Below, in pieces: positions 1 to 10,068 of a stretch of 64,000 bases of DNA. Position 1 is the first letter of the stretch, and each line of letters starts with the position of its first letter. The translations under genes and the position numbers were made by a program. The stretch is from Cephalopachus bancanus (taxonomy: Eukaryota > Chordata > Mammalia > Primates > Tarsiidae): the NCBI GenBank assembly GCA_027257055.1, contig JAPVLO010000963.1, positions 124,001 to 188,000 on the forward strand. The letters are read 5' to 3'. A model generated the notes under the pieces. That model worked only from the letters and a program-made list of their open reading frames with translations, had not been told where the DNA came from and ran no database searches.

Positions 1-51
1 TCTGTCTCCCAAAGTGTTGGGATTACAGATATGAGCCACCATGCCTAACCA
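1..51 (-). mobile_element. Alu, end only (window edge)
   Basis: CCCAAAGTGTTGGGATTACA and GAGCCACCATGCC show the 5' end of a reverse-strand Alu running off the left edge. Confidence 0.85.
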
Positions 52-522
52 GAAATGTAATACTATTAGTTAAGGTTATAGATTTTTTTCAATGAGGGTA
101 ATTTATTGAGATTAAGGATGGCATTTCTTCACTGAATATTAAGTGCCAAGTATGTGCATAGCACCACATTGGATGCTTTGAGATCCCAATATTTGTATAT
201 TTGATGATAAAGTGGAGGGGTGAAGATAATTTAATGAATAAACTGAAGACTGTTGGCACTGACCCATATGAAAAATTAGGAATGTGCTTTATTTACAGTG
301 AGATTTAGGAAATTTACCTCTGACATTTTCTTAACTCTTCAGTGCCACAAATCTAATTTAAAGCTAGACTTTATGATATGATTCATTAAATGTTTTTAGA
401 TTATTTGATGACTTAGTAGATATGTTAGCACAGTTGTGATTATTGCAAGGCACAAAGTCTAAAAAGTCTTTTAGGTACAGCAAAATTATGCGTATTCACT
501 TTGATATCTCTTTTTTTTATAG

Positions 523-585
523 GACTTCTGTAATGACAAGAATTATATTTCAGAAGAGACAAGAGTGCTTCTGTTAACAGGAAAG
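523..585 (+). CDS. PDS5A: PDS5A coding exon (fourth from last coding exon)
   Basis: This exon encodes 21 residues in phase 0, starting DFCNDKNYISEETRV and ending LLLTGK. It is preceded by a T-rich tract and TAG and followed by a GTATTA donor. The peptide matches the region of PDS5A just after the HEAT-repeat body, near residue 1115 of about 1337 in the human protein as I recall it. PDS5A is a nuclear protein that binds the cohesin ring with WAPL or sororin and regulates sister-chromatid cohesion and loop size. Earlier exons are upstream of the window. Confidence 0.93.
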
Positions 586-1567
586 GTATTATGTACTTGA
601 TGATATGGGGACCTTTATTTCTTATGTGTATTACTTCTGCTATTCCTTAGAAATGTCTTTAAATGTCCCCTGAATTTTATAGTTCCAGGATTTTAAAGAT
701 CACATTATAGAGTTGTAGCATCTAAAGCAGCTGTGTGCTGACATTTTTCTGCCATTGTACCACTCTTCTGAATTGCCACTGTGTGTTCTTATTAGTTAGG
801 GTAAGCTTCCATTAATTTATAGTCCACAAGGCTGGAAGTGGTGGCTCACTGGGCATCTTGGTGAGACCTAGTCTCTACAATAAATCAAAAAATTAGCTAG
901 GCATGGTGGCAAGCACCTGTAGTTCCGGTACTTGGAAGACTGAAGCAGAAGTATCACCTAAGCCTAGCAGGTTTAGGCCGCGGTGGCTGTGAGCATGCCA
1001 CTGCACTTCAGCCTGAGCGACAGAGTGAGACTCTGACTCAAAAAAAAAAAAAAAACAATTTTACAGTCCACAGAGCGGATTTTCTTGTGAAATGGTGTGA
1101 TAAACTCACATGTGTAAGATAAAGAAAAATGATTTTAAAGTACTAATAAGTTTGACAGTCTATGTTCTATAAAAAAAATTCTGTGATGACACCTAAAAGA
1201 GCAAAAGGAAATGTAGTTTTTGGTAAACAGTTCCTAAACTGTTTCTATGCATATTCATTAGTTTGTTTATAGGGCATGTTATATACTTCACTGTGATTTA
1301 GAAACATTGTTTATTTTGATTGGATAATAAAGGTTAACAAATATTGCCCAAGTTTGTATGTATGTATGTATGTTTATGACTCTAATTGTATTAAGACAGC
1401 CAAACACAGTTTTACATAATTACCATTTCTAATACTTTTAGTGTTTAACTGTCCAAGGTGACATCAATCCCTTGGTTTAGGCTAAACAATATCGCTTACA
1501 TGTGTCTAAATTGACAGGTATTCCTTTCAGTAAGGTGTAGAATAACATTGGTGTGTGTCATTTTTAG
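586..1567 (+). other. PDS5A: PDS5A intron (GT-AG)
   Basis: The intron starts GTATTATG and ends TTTTTAG. Apart from one + strand Alu (about 830-1055) and a short TATG run near 1358-1374, I recognise nothing in it. Confidence 0.85.
830..1055 (+). mobile_element. Alu with deletion in the left arm
   Basis: It begins GGCTGGAAGTGGTGGCTCAC, jumps to the linker-side half of the left arm, and ends in an A tail. TTA(T/C)AGTCCACA is duplicated on both sides, so it is a complete insertion. Confidence 0.9.
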
Positions 1568-1713
1568 CCAAAGCCTGCTGGAGTATTGGGTGCAGTAAAC
1601 AAACCTTTATCAGCAACGGGAAGAAAACCTTATGTTAGAAGCACTGGCACGGAGACTGGAAGCAATATTAATGTAAATTCAGAATTGAACCCTTCAACCG
1701 GAAATCGATCAAG
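1568..1713 (+). CDS. PDS5A: PDS5A coding exon (third from last)
   Basis: The exon is 146 nt and encodes [20 protein letters not shown] and on to [10 protein letters not shown], ending in a split AG of an arginine codon (phase 2). This is the start of the disordered, basic C-terminal tail of PDS5A. The acceptor is a good pyrimidine tract plus AG at 1566-1567. The end is fixed by protein homology and by the frame of the next exon, which supplies the missing G and then GAACAG. The donor dinucleotide at 1714-1715 is GC, not GT. Reading on past it gives an unrelated hydrophobic tail and a stop at 1766-1768. Confidence 0.92.
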
Positions 1714-1851
1714 GCAATTTTTCCTTCAATTGTTTTTGTTACTAGCACTCACTCCTTGGTTCTTTTAACTTATAAAGCACTGTATCATAAAATAGACTTC
1801 TACCTCTAGAGATGTTTTGGTATAAAATATTATACATTTTGAAACCATATT

Positions 1852-2148
1852 GCAGACATGCAGTGGCTCACACCTGTATTTCCAGCATTTTGGGAGATTG
1901 TGGTGGAAGGTTTGCTTGAACCCAGCAGTTCCAGACTAGACTGATCAACATAGTGAGACCTCATCTCTCCAAAAAGTAAAAAATTAGTCATCTGTGGTTG
2001 TGTGCATCTGTAGTCCCAGCTCACTCAGTAGGCTGAGGTGGGAGGATCGCCTGAGCCCAGGAGGTAGAGGCTGCAGTAAGTTGTGATGGTGCCACTGCAC
2101 TCCAGCCTTGGACAACAGAGTGAGACCCCGATCCTCTCCGCATAAAAA
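1852..2148 (+). mobile_element. Alu, dimeric, old
   Basis: Both arms are present, from GCAGTGGCTCACACCTG to the final CAACAGAGTGAGACC. It is diverged. Confidence 0.9.
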
Positions 2149-2431
2149 GGGATAGTAATGCAGAATTTATTTAAAAGAGGACGCCACTATTCTTTGTGTT
2201 TTTATGTATAAGAAAATTCATCACTTAGGAAAACTATGAAAATATAACGCCAATGAATTGATTGCTTTTTAATTTTGACTTAAGTTAGGAGAGGGTGAGT
2301 TAAGATAACATTGTTCTAGTAATTTCCACTTGTAGAAATATTTCCTGCTAATTTTAACATATTAGGCATTTACTCCATTGGCCACTGTATAAGAATTCCC
2401 ACTTGTCTCTACTTTTTCTTTTACATGAACA

Positions 2432-2722
2432 TTTTTTTTTTTTTTTTTGAGTTGGAGTCTCACTCTGTCACCCAGACTGGAGTGCAGTGGCCGCTCCCAG
2501 GCACCACAGCTTCGACCTGCTGGGCTCCGGCGATCCTTCCGCCTCAGCCTTCCAAGGAGCCGGAATTACAGGCATGTGCTACCACGCCCGGCTGATTTTT
2601 TTGAGTTATTACAGAGATGAGGTCTCACTGCCCAGGCGGGTCTCGAACCCACGGGCTCAGGCAATCCACTCACCTCAGCCTCCCAAAGGCGCGGGATTAC
2701 AGGCTGAGCCACCGAGCCCAGC
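2432..2722 (-). mobile_element. Alu, dimeric, young
   Basis: A T run is followed by GAGTTGGAGTCTCACTCTG and ends GAGCCACCGAGCCCAGC. The wording is close to the window's young consensus. Confidence 0.95.
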
Positions 2723-2930
2723 TAAACATAATATTTTTATTGATATATACTACTTGTACATATGTATGGGGTACATGTGATATTTTGAGACATGTATGCC
2801 ATGTGTATGGATCCATTCAGTCACTGGGGTATCCATCACCTCAAACATTTATCATTTCTCACCCTGCTCTTACGAGCACTAAAATATTGAGACTTTTAAA
2901 GATTGTATCCTTACAGATGAGATCTTAAAA
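2723..2930 (-). mobile_element. L1 3' fragment (antisense)
   Basis: GTATGGGGTACATGTGATAT and ATCCATCACCTCAAACATTT are standard reverse-strand L1 3' wording. The piece abuts the Alu at 2432-2722. Confidence 0.7.
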
Positions 2931-3412
2931 AAACACTCATCCAGTGATGTTGTAAACCATTTTTAGCAGAAGAATCCCAAAACATAAAATACATTCATAA
3001 GGGAACAGATGTGGTTCAGTGGGTGGAGGCTCAAATCCTTCCCAGTGTCCTGCCTTGCAGCCCCCTTTTAGAGTAGACTGTGCTGTGGCCCATAGTTTTA
3101 TTTTTGTTCTGGCATTTTCTGCTTCCAGGAGACAGCGTTTATAGTAGTTGTGTTATTTTGTTTCTTGACAATCATTTTGTCAGGAGTTTTAGGCAGTCCT
3201 TTCTGTCTTATGTTATTACTGTTAAATGAAAATCATTATCATGACATCATCAAGCATTAGTCTGTAACCACAAAAGATGTGAATCCTGCTGTCGTTGCTT
3301 TGCTTGGCGGTGTTTCTAAACCAGTCTAAGCCTTTCCTTATGGCTATAGTGAGGAGTAAACTTTGTATTCATGTGTTGAAATAAGAAGCCATGATTTCTT
3401 TCTCTTCAACAG

Positions 3413-3521
3413 GGAACAGAGTTCAGAGGCAGCAGAAACTGGGGGTAGTGAAAATGAAGAGAACCCTGTGAGAATTATTTCTGTCACACCTGGAAAGAAT
3501 ATTGACCCGGTAAAGAACAAG
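3413..3521 (+). CDS. PDS5A: PDS5A coding exon (second from last)
   Basis: The exon is 109 nt. With the AG carried over it reads [37 protein letters not shown]. It starts in phase 2 and ends in phase 0, with a strong GTAAGT donor. It is part of the acidic/basic low-complexity tail of PDS5A. From memory, the human protein has V rather than G at two places here (GVSEN, TPVKN) and VDPV rather than IDPV; these would be ordinary substitutions. Confidence 0.93.
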
Positions 3522-3871
3522 GTAAGTTTTTTTAATTTAACAAATAGATTCTTCCCATGGTGATTCTTACAGGCGTAAGAAACCCCCAGCCAACAGGTTA
3601 ATGCACGAACTGCATTTTATGCTTGTGTCTACTTCTCCCTGCAACACGTACGTACTCTGCTTCACTTTCCAGAATTGATTTCTACCTACATCCACCCACT
3701 TTGTTTTATAAGAATTTATGTGGTGACTCATAGTGCTGTCCTCCTCTCATGCCTGTCTCAACACTTTGCAAGAACAGGAGTTGAGAGTATTTGTGATCCG
3801 TGAAGAGTTCGAGAAAAGCACTCTGTTTTGTTTTTATTGTACTTTTAAAAGCCACACTTTATCATTTAGCC

Positions 3872-4184
3872 TTTTTATTTTTGAGTTGGAGTCTCTTACC
3901 CTGTCGCCCAGGCTGGAGTGCAGTGGCACGTTCACGGCCTCCACAGCCTCAATCTGCTGGGCTTAGGTGATCTTTCCACCACAGCCTTGCAAGTAACTGG
4001 AACTACAGGTGCACACCCCCATGCCTAGTTAATTCTTTTTATTTTATCTTATTTTTTGGTTTGTTGTAGAGTTGAGGTCTTGCCAAGTTCCCCAGGCTGT
4101 TCTCGAACCCATGGGCTCAGGCAGTCCTCTCACCTCAGCCTCCCAAAGTGCTGGGAATATAGAAATGAGCCACCGTGTCTGGCT
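3872..4184 (-). mobile_element. Alu, dimeric
   Basis: From GAGTTGGAGTCTCTTACCC to ATGAGCCACCGTGTCTGGC. TTTAGCCTTT-like words flank both sides. Confidence 0.93.
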
Positions 4185-4191
4185 AGCCTTT

Positions 4192-4377
4192 GTTTTTGTT
4201 TTTTTTTTGTTTTTTGTTTTTTTTAAGAGATAGTCTCACTCTGACACCAGGCTGTATTGTAATGACACCATCATGGCTCACTGCACCTTTGAGCTCTAGA
4301 ACTCAAGTGATTCTCATTCTCCTATCTCAGCCTTCCAACGTGCTAGGATTACAGGGTTGAGCTACCACACTCTGCCC
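4192..4377 (-). mobile_element. Alu monomer, old
   Basis: A single arm only (GAGATAGTCTCACTCTGAC to GAGCTACCACACTCTGCCC), as in the fossil left-arm monomers. Confidence 0.85.
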
Positions 4378-4952
4378 TAATTTAGCCTTTAAATGTGTGT
4401 TTTGAGTTTTTAATTTAATAGCTGTATTCTTTATTGTTGACCCTTAAACTCTGCCACCGAAATCTTAACAATTTTTTTGGCAAAAGAAAAAGGGGTATCA
4501 TATAATTAGACATTAGACACATCTTACTTTGCATCCATTCAACTGCATAATTTATCTTAGTAGAAATGGCTTGAAAGTACTATCAAGTATTTGTTTCTCC
4601 ACAGAATTCATATCTTGACATGCTTGTCTTTTTCACCTGTACCTTGTATTTATGGAGGTCATCAAATGTTTTAGATTATTACCGAAAAAATCCCGTGTAG
4701 TTATTCCACAATTGCTTTATTTTTTTCTATCCAAATGCTCATTTTCTGACCTCAAACTGAATTCATGAGGATACATGTTTAGATCAATCTCTCAATATCT
4801 AAATTTTTTCTACTTGCTATTTTAAACATGTCAGGGGATTCAGGTAACCGGTTCCCTGCAGCTGTTCAAACTCTGGAATGCAGGAACCAATGGGTTTGAA
4901 TTTTGTGGGATCCTTTTGTAGAATTAAGCAGTCTTGACATAAACAAAATTAA

Positions 4953-5548
4953 CCCTTTGCACTTGGATGGCCCTTCTCAGGACATAAAGAGCTTGCTGGT
5001 GATTATACAAGAGAAACTTATGCCAGTGGAAATTTTTCAAAAATGTTTTTTTCCTTGAAGTTTTCCATTAAAAATGCATGAAAAAGCAAATTAAGAAATG
5101 GAATACATATTGGGATCTACAAAAAAAATTATGACATTATGTAGAATGAGAATGTGTGAAGTGCTTTCACAGTGGTGCACAGACTGGAAATAAATTACAT
5201 ATTATTAACGTGTAAGGTAGAAAACGAGACTGCACTATCTGCTCAAATAGAAAAACACTAGGTGTAAGACATCAAATTACTGTTGCACAACACGTATCAA
5301 TGAATCTGTAATGCATGTAACTGTTTCACACATTAGGAAGATATAAGCTATAAAATTTTGATTTTTTTAATCATAAATTAGTTCCTCCATGTCCAAAATT
5401 CCATTACAAGCTAAATATCATTACAATAAAATAATTGATTCCAACATTATAGTATTTAATATAAAGTGATTCGTTTTTCACTATTTCATTAAAAAGTGCT
5501 GTCAAGTTGCTGGTAGGTGATCCACGAGATGTCTCCGAGTGCAAAGGG
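4953..5548. mobile_element. piggyBac-like non-autonomous element, 596 bp
   Basis: The ends are CCCTTTGCACTTGGATGGC at 4953 and the reverse complement of CCCTTTGCACTCGGAGACA at 5548. Both are flanked directly by TTAA (4949-4952 and 5549-5552), the target duplicated by piggyBac transposases. The interior is AT-rich and I see no long open frame, so it needs a transposase from elsewhere. CCCTTT ends with TTAA are diagnostic of the superfamily. MER75/MER85 in primates and the piggyBac elements of mouse lemur are the families to compare. Confidence 0.85.
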
Positions 5549-5805
5549 TTAACTCAAAAATGCACATAGCCACAGACGTTCAGTCACAGTATGTACTTAT
5601 AATACATATTAAAGGGTGGAACATTTGCAGAGGCACAAATGTCTATTTAGGACAACCAGCCATAAGTAATCTTTCCAGCCTCTGCCTACAATTAATTACA
5701 TGTTATTTTGAAACTGGACATTTAAAGCCTAATTTCTGATTGACCAAACCCTGACTCTCTGAGTTATTTTTTGGTATTACAGGCTTGAGCCACTGTGCCT
5801 GGCCA

Positions 5806-6415
5806 TCTTCTAGGATTTTTATGGTTTCAGGTCTAACATTTAAGTCTTTAATCCATTTTAAGTTAATTTTTGCATATGGAAAGAGATAGGGATCAAGTTT
5901 CAATTTTCTGCATGTAGCTATCCATTTTTTCCTGCACCATTTGTTGATTAGGGTGTCCTTTCCCCCATATATAGGTTGTAGGTATTCGAGTTTATTTCTG
6001 GATTCTCTGTTCTGTTCCACTGGTCCACATGTCTGCTTCTGTATTCTGTTCCACTGGCCCACATGTCTGCTTTTATACCAGTACTATGCTGCTTTCTAGT
6101 ATAATTTGAAGGTAATGTGATGTCTCCAGCTTTCTTGTTTTTGCTTAGGATTGCTTTGGCTATTCTGGCTCTTTTTTCCATATGAATTTTAGGGTTGTTT
6201 TTTCTAATTCTGTGAAAAATGACATTGATAGTTTGATAGGGATTGCATTTATTCTTTAGATTACTTTAGGTAACATGGTCATTTTAACAGTGTTGATTCT
6301 TCCAATCCATGAGCATGGGGTGTTTCTCCATTTGTTTGTGTTTTCTACAGTTTATTTCATCAGAATTTTGTATTTCTCCTTGTAAAGATCTTTCACTTCC
6401 TTTCTTTGTGAACTT
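5806..6415 (-). mobile_element. L1 ORF2 fragment (antisense)
   Basis: Read in reverse, the sequence carries L1 ORF2 C-terminal wording. On the + strand this appears as TTTAATCCATTTTAAGTTAA, TGTAGCTATCCATTTTTTCC, CTTTGGCTATTCTGGCTC and AGTGTTGATTCTTCCAATCC. It has stops and a 34-bp internal duplication at 6011-6078. A short Alu-tail piece (about 5776-5805) abuts it. Confidence 0.85.
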
Positions 6416-6934
6416 TAACAATATATTATTCCAAACTCTTACTTCAACCTTTTCACACTTCCAAAGAATGTTTTAACAAAGTCACTGTAGCTGGAAGAGG
6501 CAGGGTTTGTATTTTTGGCAAAAACATGATAGCTTTCCTATCAGGTTCCCATAAGTGGCTATAGACCTTTTTTCCCTCTAGGTCTTGTTCTCTGCCTTAT
6601 AGGCTAAAAACCTATTTTATTATTATACTTAAAAAAAAAAAAAACTAAAAGATACTTCTTGCTAACCACTTTTCCAAGCACAATGATGTATACACCAATT
6701 TATCAGTTCATATATGTGAAAATTGTCCAGCAAACTGGATATGCATATGTTTAACAAGTGAGCACATTTTCTTCTGTTATTGGCTATGTGAAGGAAATTA
6801 TAACACACAGGATGAATATGGGAGGTGGTTAAAAGCAGACCCCAGCACGTGCATTCCATAGATTCAGGCATGTGCTTTCCTCTAGGAGACTTCTTGTCCT
6901 TAGCACCTAAGGCAACTGGCTCCCTCTTCATTTA

Positions 6935-7530
6935 ACTTTTCGTAGTGGTATTGCTAGGTCAAAAGATAAATACAGACTTTAGGCATTTCCATATTGACTT
7001 CTGAAAGACTGGAATTCTTGACGTTTCTACCCAGCAGGGTATGAGAGTGCTTTTTTTCCTCTACATGCCAACCAGCAGGATTTATGGGTTTTGTTTTATT
7101 TTTTTGAGTTGGAGTCTCACTCTGTCACCCCAGCTGGAGTGCAGTGGCATGCTCACAGCCACTGCGCTCGGCTCAGGTGATTGCTCTGCTTCAGTCTTCC
7201 AAGTGGCTGGAACTATAGGCACATGCCTCCACACCTGGCTAGTTTTTTGATTTATTGTAGAGATGTGTTCTCGCCAAGTTGCCTAGTTTGGTCTCAAATC
7301 CATGGGCTCAGGCAATCCTCTCACCTCGGTCTCCCAAAGTGCTGGGATTATAGGCGCAAACCATATAGGCCCAGTCAGTTTATGGATTTTTAAAATGTTT
7401 TTTAGTCTTCAGTATCAAAACTTATGCCCACTATAATTTTATTTTGCATTTTGCTGACTGCCAGTATGTTTCTTATGTATTTGGATGTGTTCCTTTGCAA
7501 ATTGCCTGTTTCTGTTTTCCCCATTTTAAG
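6935..7530 (-). mobile_element. Old L1 3' region (antisense), split by an Alu
   Basis: GTGGTATTGCTAGGTCAAAA, CAGCAGGGTATGAGAGTGC, then after the Alu GCATTTTGCTGACTGCCAG and TTTGCAAATTGCCTGTTTCT follow the order of the reverse complement of an old L1 3' region. The Alu at 7095-7377 interrupts it, and TTTATGG(G/A)TTTT is duplicated on both sides. Confidence 0.65.
7095..7377 (-). mobile_element. Alu, dimeric
   Basis: GAGTTGGAGTCTCACTCTGT to the final GGCCCAG. The target word TTTATGG(G/A)TTTT is repeated on each side, inside an older L1. Confidence 0.93.
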
Positions 7531-7642
7531 ATTACCTCTGTCTTGTCTATCTCAAATTCTGCATCTATCATAGTTCTACCTTGTTAACTTTCTTGCCCCT
7601 TGCATTCCAGCAGCCATTTCGAGCAAGCAGTCTGGGCTTTTA

Positions 7643-7939
7643 TTTATTTATTTATTTTGAGTCAAAGTCTCACTCTGTCACCCAGGCTGAAGTGCAGTCG
7701 CTCGCGCACAGCCACCGCAGCCTCGACCTGCTGGGCTCAGGTGATCCTTCCACTTTCAGTCTTCCAAGTAGCTGGAACCACAGGCATATGCCACCACGCC
7801 CAACTAATTTTTTAAAACTTATTGTAGAGACGAGGTCTCGCCATGTTGCTCAATGGTCTCGAATCCTGAGCTCAGGCAGTCCTCTCAACTCCGCTTCCCA
7901 AAGTGCTGGGATTACAGGCTTGAGCTACCACATCTGGCC
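7643..7939 (-). mobile_element. Alu, dimeric
   Basis: A TTTA run is followed by GAGTCAAAGTCTCACTC and ends CTACCACATCTGGCC. GCAGTCTGG(G/T)CTTTTA is duplicated on both sides. Confidence 0.95.
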
Positions 7940-8356
7940 TGCAGTCTGGTCTTTTAAAAATGTCGATTATGTTCATCCTCAGGATGAAAATTACTTTCTT
8001 TAGCAATGGAAGAAAACCCTAGTCTCTGTGCGTGTCCCGTGAGGCTCTCGTGATCTGCCCTGGCCTGCTTCTCCTTCCTTGTCTTGTGTCATTCTCCCAT
8101 CACTCCTTCCTGTGCAGGTTTCTCAAATCTACCAAGCTCTTTCTCTCTTGAGGTTCTTTATGCTGTCTCTTTCCTCTTTCTAGAATACTCCACGTTTTAT
8201 ATTACAGGGTTCTGTTTCATATTGTCTAAATGATATTCCCAAACAGGGACCGGTTAGAAATTGATGCTTCCTCTGATTTTATTTCAGAAGAGTGTATCCT
8301 TTAACCTCTTAGCACTCAGGTAATTTGTACTTAAATATTTATTTACTCTTTTGGTT

Positions 8357-8624
8357 TGGTTTTGGTTTTTTTGAGTCGCAGTCTCACTCTGTCACCCAGG
8401 CTGGAGAGCAGTGGCACTATTACAGCTCACTGCAACCTTGAACTCCTGGGCTCAGATAATCCTCTTGCCTGCACCACCACACCCAGCTAATTTTTAAAAT
8501 TTTTTGTAGAGCAAAGGTCTTGGTATGTTGCCTAAGCTGGTCTCAAACTTCTGGACTCAAGCAGTCACCCAGCCTCAGCCTCCCAAAGTACTGGGATTAC
8601 AAGCGTGAGTCATTGAGTCTGGCC
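8357..8624 (-). mobile_element. Alu, dimeric, old
   Basis: GAGTCGCAGTCTCACTCTGT to GTCATTGAGTCTGGCC, with a deletion in the right arm. Confidence 0.9.
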
Positions 8625-8934
8625 TTTATTTACTTTTTTAAAAATTAGCCCCTACCATAATAGCCCACATAAGGACAATAACTGTATGGGTTTTGTTCCC
8701 CAATCTTTGCCCAGGACTCGCCATCTTTCCCAAAGATGCCCTCATATCTCTCTCCTCTTGTGTGCACAGTTCAGTTGCCTGTAACTTTACTCTTGTCCCT
8801 TCATATATTATCTGTTCTCCGAGAGTGAGGCTTGACACTAAAGTAAACCCTCAAGTGAAATACTTGTGAAACACTTGTTTTCCAGTACAGATCTTAGGAA
8901 TGTGTGTTCATAGAATTGTTTTGTGCTGTTTCAG

Positions 8935-9291
8935 GAAATTAATTCTGATCAGGCTACCCAGGGCAACATCAGCAGTGACCGAGGAAAGAAAAGAACAGTA
9001 ACTGCAGCTGGGACAGAGAATATCCAACAAAAGACAGACGAGAAAGTGGATGAATCAGGACCACCTGCCCCTTCCAAACCCCGAAGAGGACGCCGACCCA
9101 AGTCGGAATCTCAGGGCAACCCAACCAAAAACGATGATGTAAATAAGCCTAATAGCAAGGGGAGGAAGCGAGCCGCAGGCAGCCAGGAGAGCCCTGGGGG
9201 CTTGGAAGCAGGAAATGCCAAAGCACCCAAACTGCAAGACGGAGCCAAAAAGGCAGTCCCAGCAGAGAGACAGATTGACCTGCAGAGGTAA
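8935..9291 (+). CDS. PDS5A: PDS5A last coding exon with AT-hook
   Basis: This segment encodes 118 residues, from [20 protein letters not shown] to AERQIDLQR, and stops at TAA 9289-9291. An AT-hook core (RRGRRPK) lies at 9082-9102 and would bind the minor groove of AT-rich DNA. A second basic patch, KGRKRAAG, follows. The acceptor is TTTCAG at 8929-8934. The exon may not end at the stop: CAGAG|GTAACC at 9283-9293 is a plausible splice donor that overlaps the stop codon. If it is used, translation would continue into a downstream exon. The short ending agrees with my memory of the human protein. Confidence 0.92.
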   Translation, partial: EINSDQATQGNISSDRGKKRTVTAAGTENIQQKTDEKVDESGPPAPSKPRRGRRPKSESQGNPTKNDDVNKPNSKGRKRAAGSQESPGGLEAGNAKAPKLQDGAKKAVPAERQIDLQR

Positions 9292-9435
9292 CCAATCCTC
9301 CTGAATTTTCAGGATGTTTTGCTTTATTCTTAGCATATGCCAGTCACCCCAAACACTGGGGCATTTGGGAATGAAACCTGCACTTCATGGTCCCAGGCAG
9401 GTTCTGATGGCCTGTGTTTTTATCTCATGACCTCT

Positions 9436-9729
9436 ATTTTTTTTTTTTTTTTTTTTGAGTTGGAGTCTCACTCTGTCGCCCAGACTGGAGTGCAGTGGCT
9501 GCTCCGGGCTACCGCAGCCTCGACCTGCTGGGCTCCGGTGATCCTTCCGCCTCAGCCTTCCGTGTAGCCGGAATTACAGGCGCGCGCTATCACGCCCAGC
9601 TAATTTTTTGATTTATTGTAGAGATGAGGTCTCGCCTGCCCAGGCAGGTCTCGAACCCGCGGGCTCAGGCAATTCACTCACCTCAGCCTCCCAAAGGCGC
9701 GGGATTACAGGCTAGCCACTGAGCCCGGC
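9436..9729 (-). mobile_element. Alu, young, first of a tandem pair
   Basis: A long T run, then GAGTTGGAGTCTCACTCTGT to CACTGAGCCCGGC. It is 145 bp downstream of the PDS5A stop codon and shares its flanking word TGACCTCT with the next Alu. Confidence 0.95.
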
Positions 9730-9740
9730 AATGACCTCTG

Positions 9741-10034
9741 TTTTTTTTTTTTTGAGTTGGAGTCTCACTCTGTGGCCCAGACTGGAGTGCAGTGGCCGCT
9801 CCTGGCCACTGCAGCCTCGACCTGCTGGGCTCTGGCGATCCTTCCGCCTCAACCTTCCGAGTAGCCGGAATTACAGGCATGCGCTACCACACCTGGCTGA
9901 TTTTATTTTATTTTTTTTTATTGTAGAGATGAGGTCTCGCTGCCCAGGCGGGTCTCGAACCCGCGGGCTCAGGCAATCCACTCACCTCAGCCTCCCAAAG
10001 GCGCGGGATTACAGGCTGAGCCACCGAGCCCGGC
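9741..10034 (-). mobile_element. Alu, young, second of a tandem pair
   Basis: Nearly identical in design to the preceding copy, in the same orientation. TGACCTCT(A/G)TTTT occurs before, between and after the two copies. Confidence 0.95.
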
Positions 10035-10068
10035 TGACCTCTATTTTTAAGGCACCAATTTGAAGAAC

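Larger units (their letters stand above)
1714..3412 (+). other. PDS5A: PDS5A intron with GC donor
   Basis: The intron begins AAG|GCAATT and ends CTCTTCAACAG. It holds a + strand Alu (1852-2148), a - strand Alu (2432-2722) and an antisense L1 3' fragment (2723-2930). The parts at 2149-2431 and 2931-3412 show nothing I can name. Confidence 0.8.
3522..8934 (+). other. PDS5A: PDS5A intron, 5.4 kb, repeat-rich
   Basis: This GT-AG intron (GTAAGT to TTTCAG) carries - strand Alus at 3872-4184, 7095-7377, 7643-7939 and 8357-8624, and an Alu monomer at 4192-4377. It also carries a piggyBac-like element at 4953-5548 and antisense L1 pieces at 5806-6415 and about 6935-7530. The pieces 4378-4948, 6416-6934, 7940-8356 and 8625-8934 show no gene or repeat that I recognise. 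Confidence 0.85.

Noticed and set aside
1586..1768. 60-residue frame running from the PDS5A exon into the intron
   Set aside because: The part after 1713 is intronic by homology. It would only be made if the GC donor fails, so it is noted as a consequence and not annotated as a product.
9055..9336. 93-residue open frame antisense to the last PDS5A coding exon
   Set aside because: A shadow of the coding strand with no recognisable domain.
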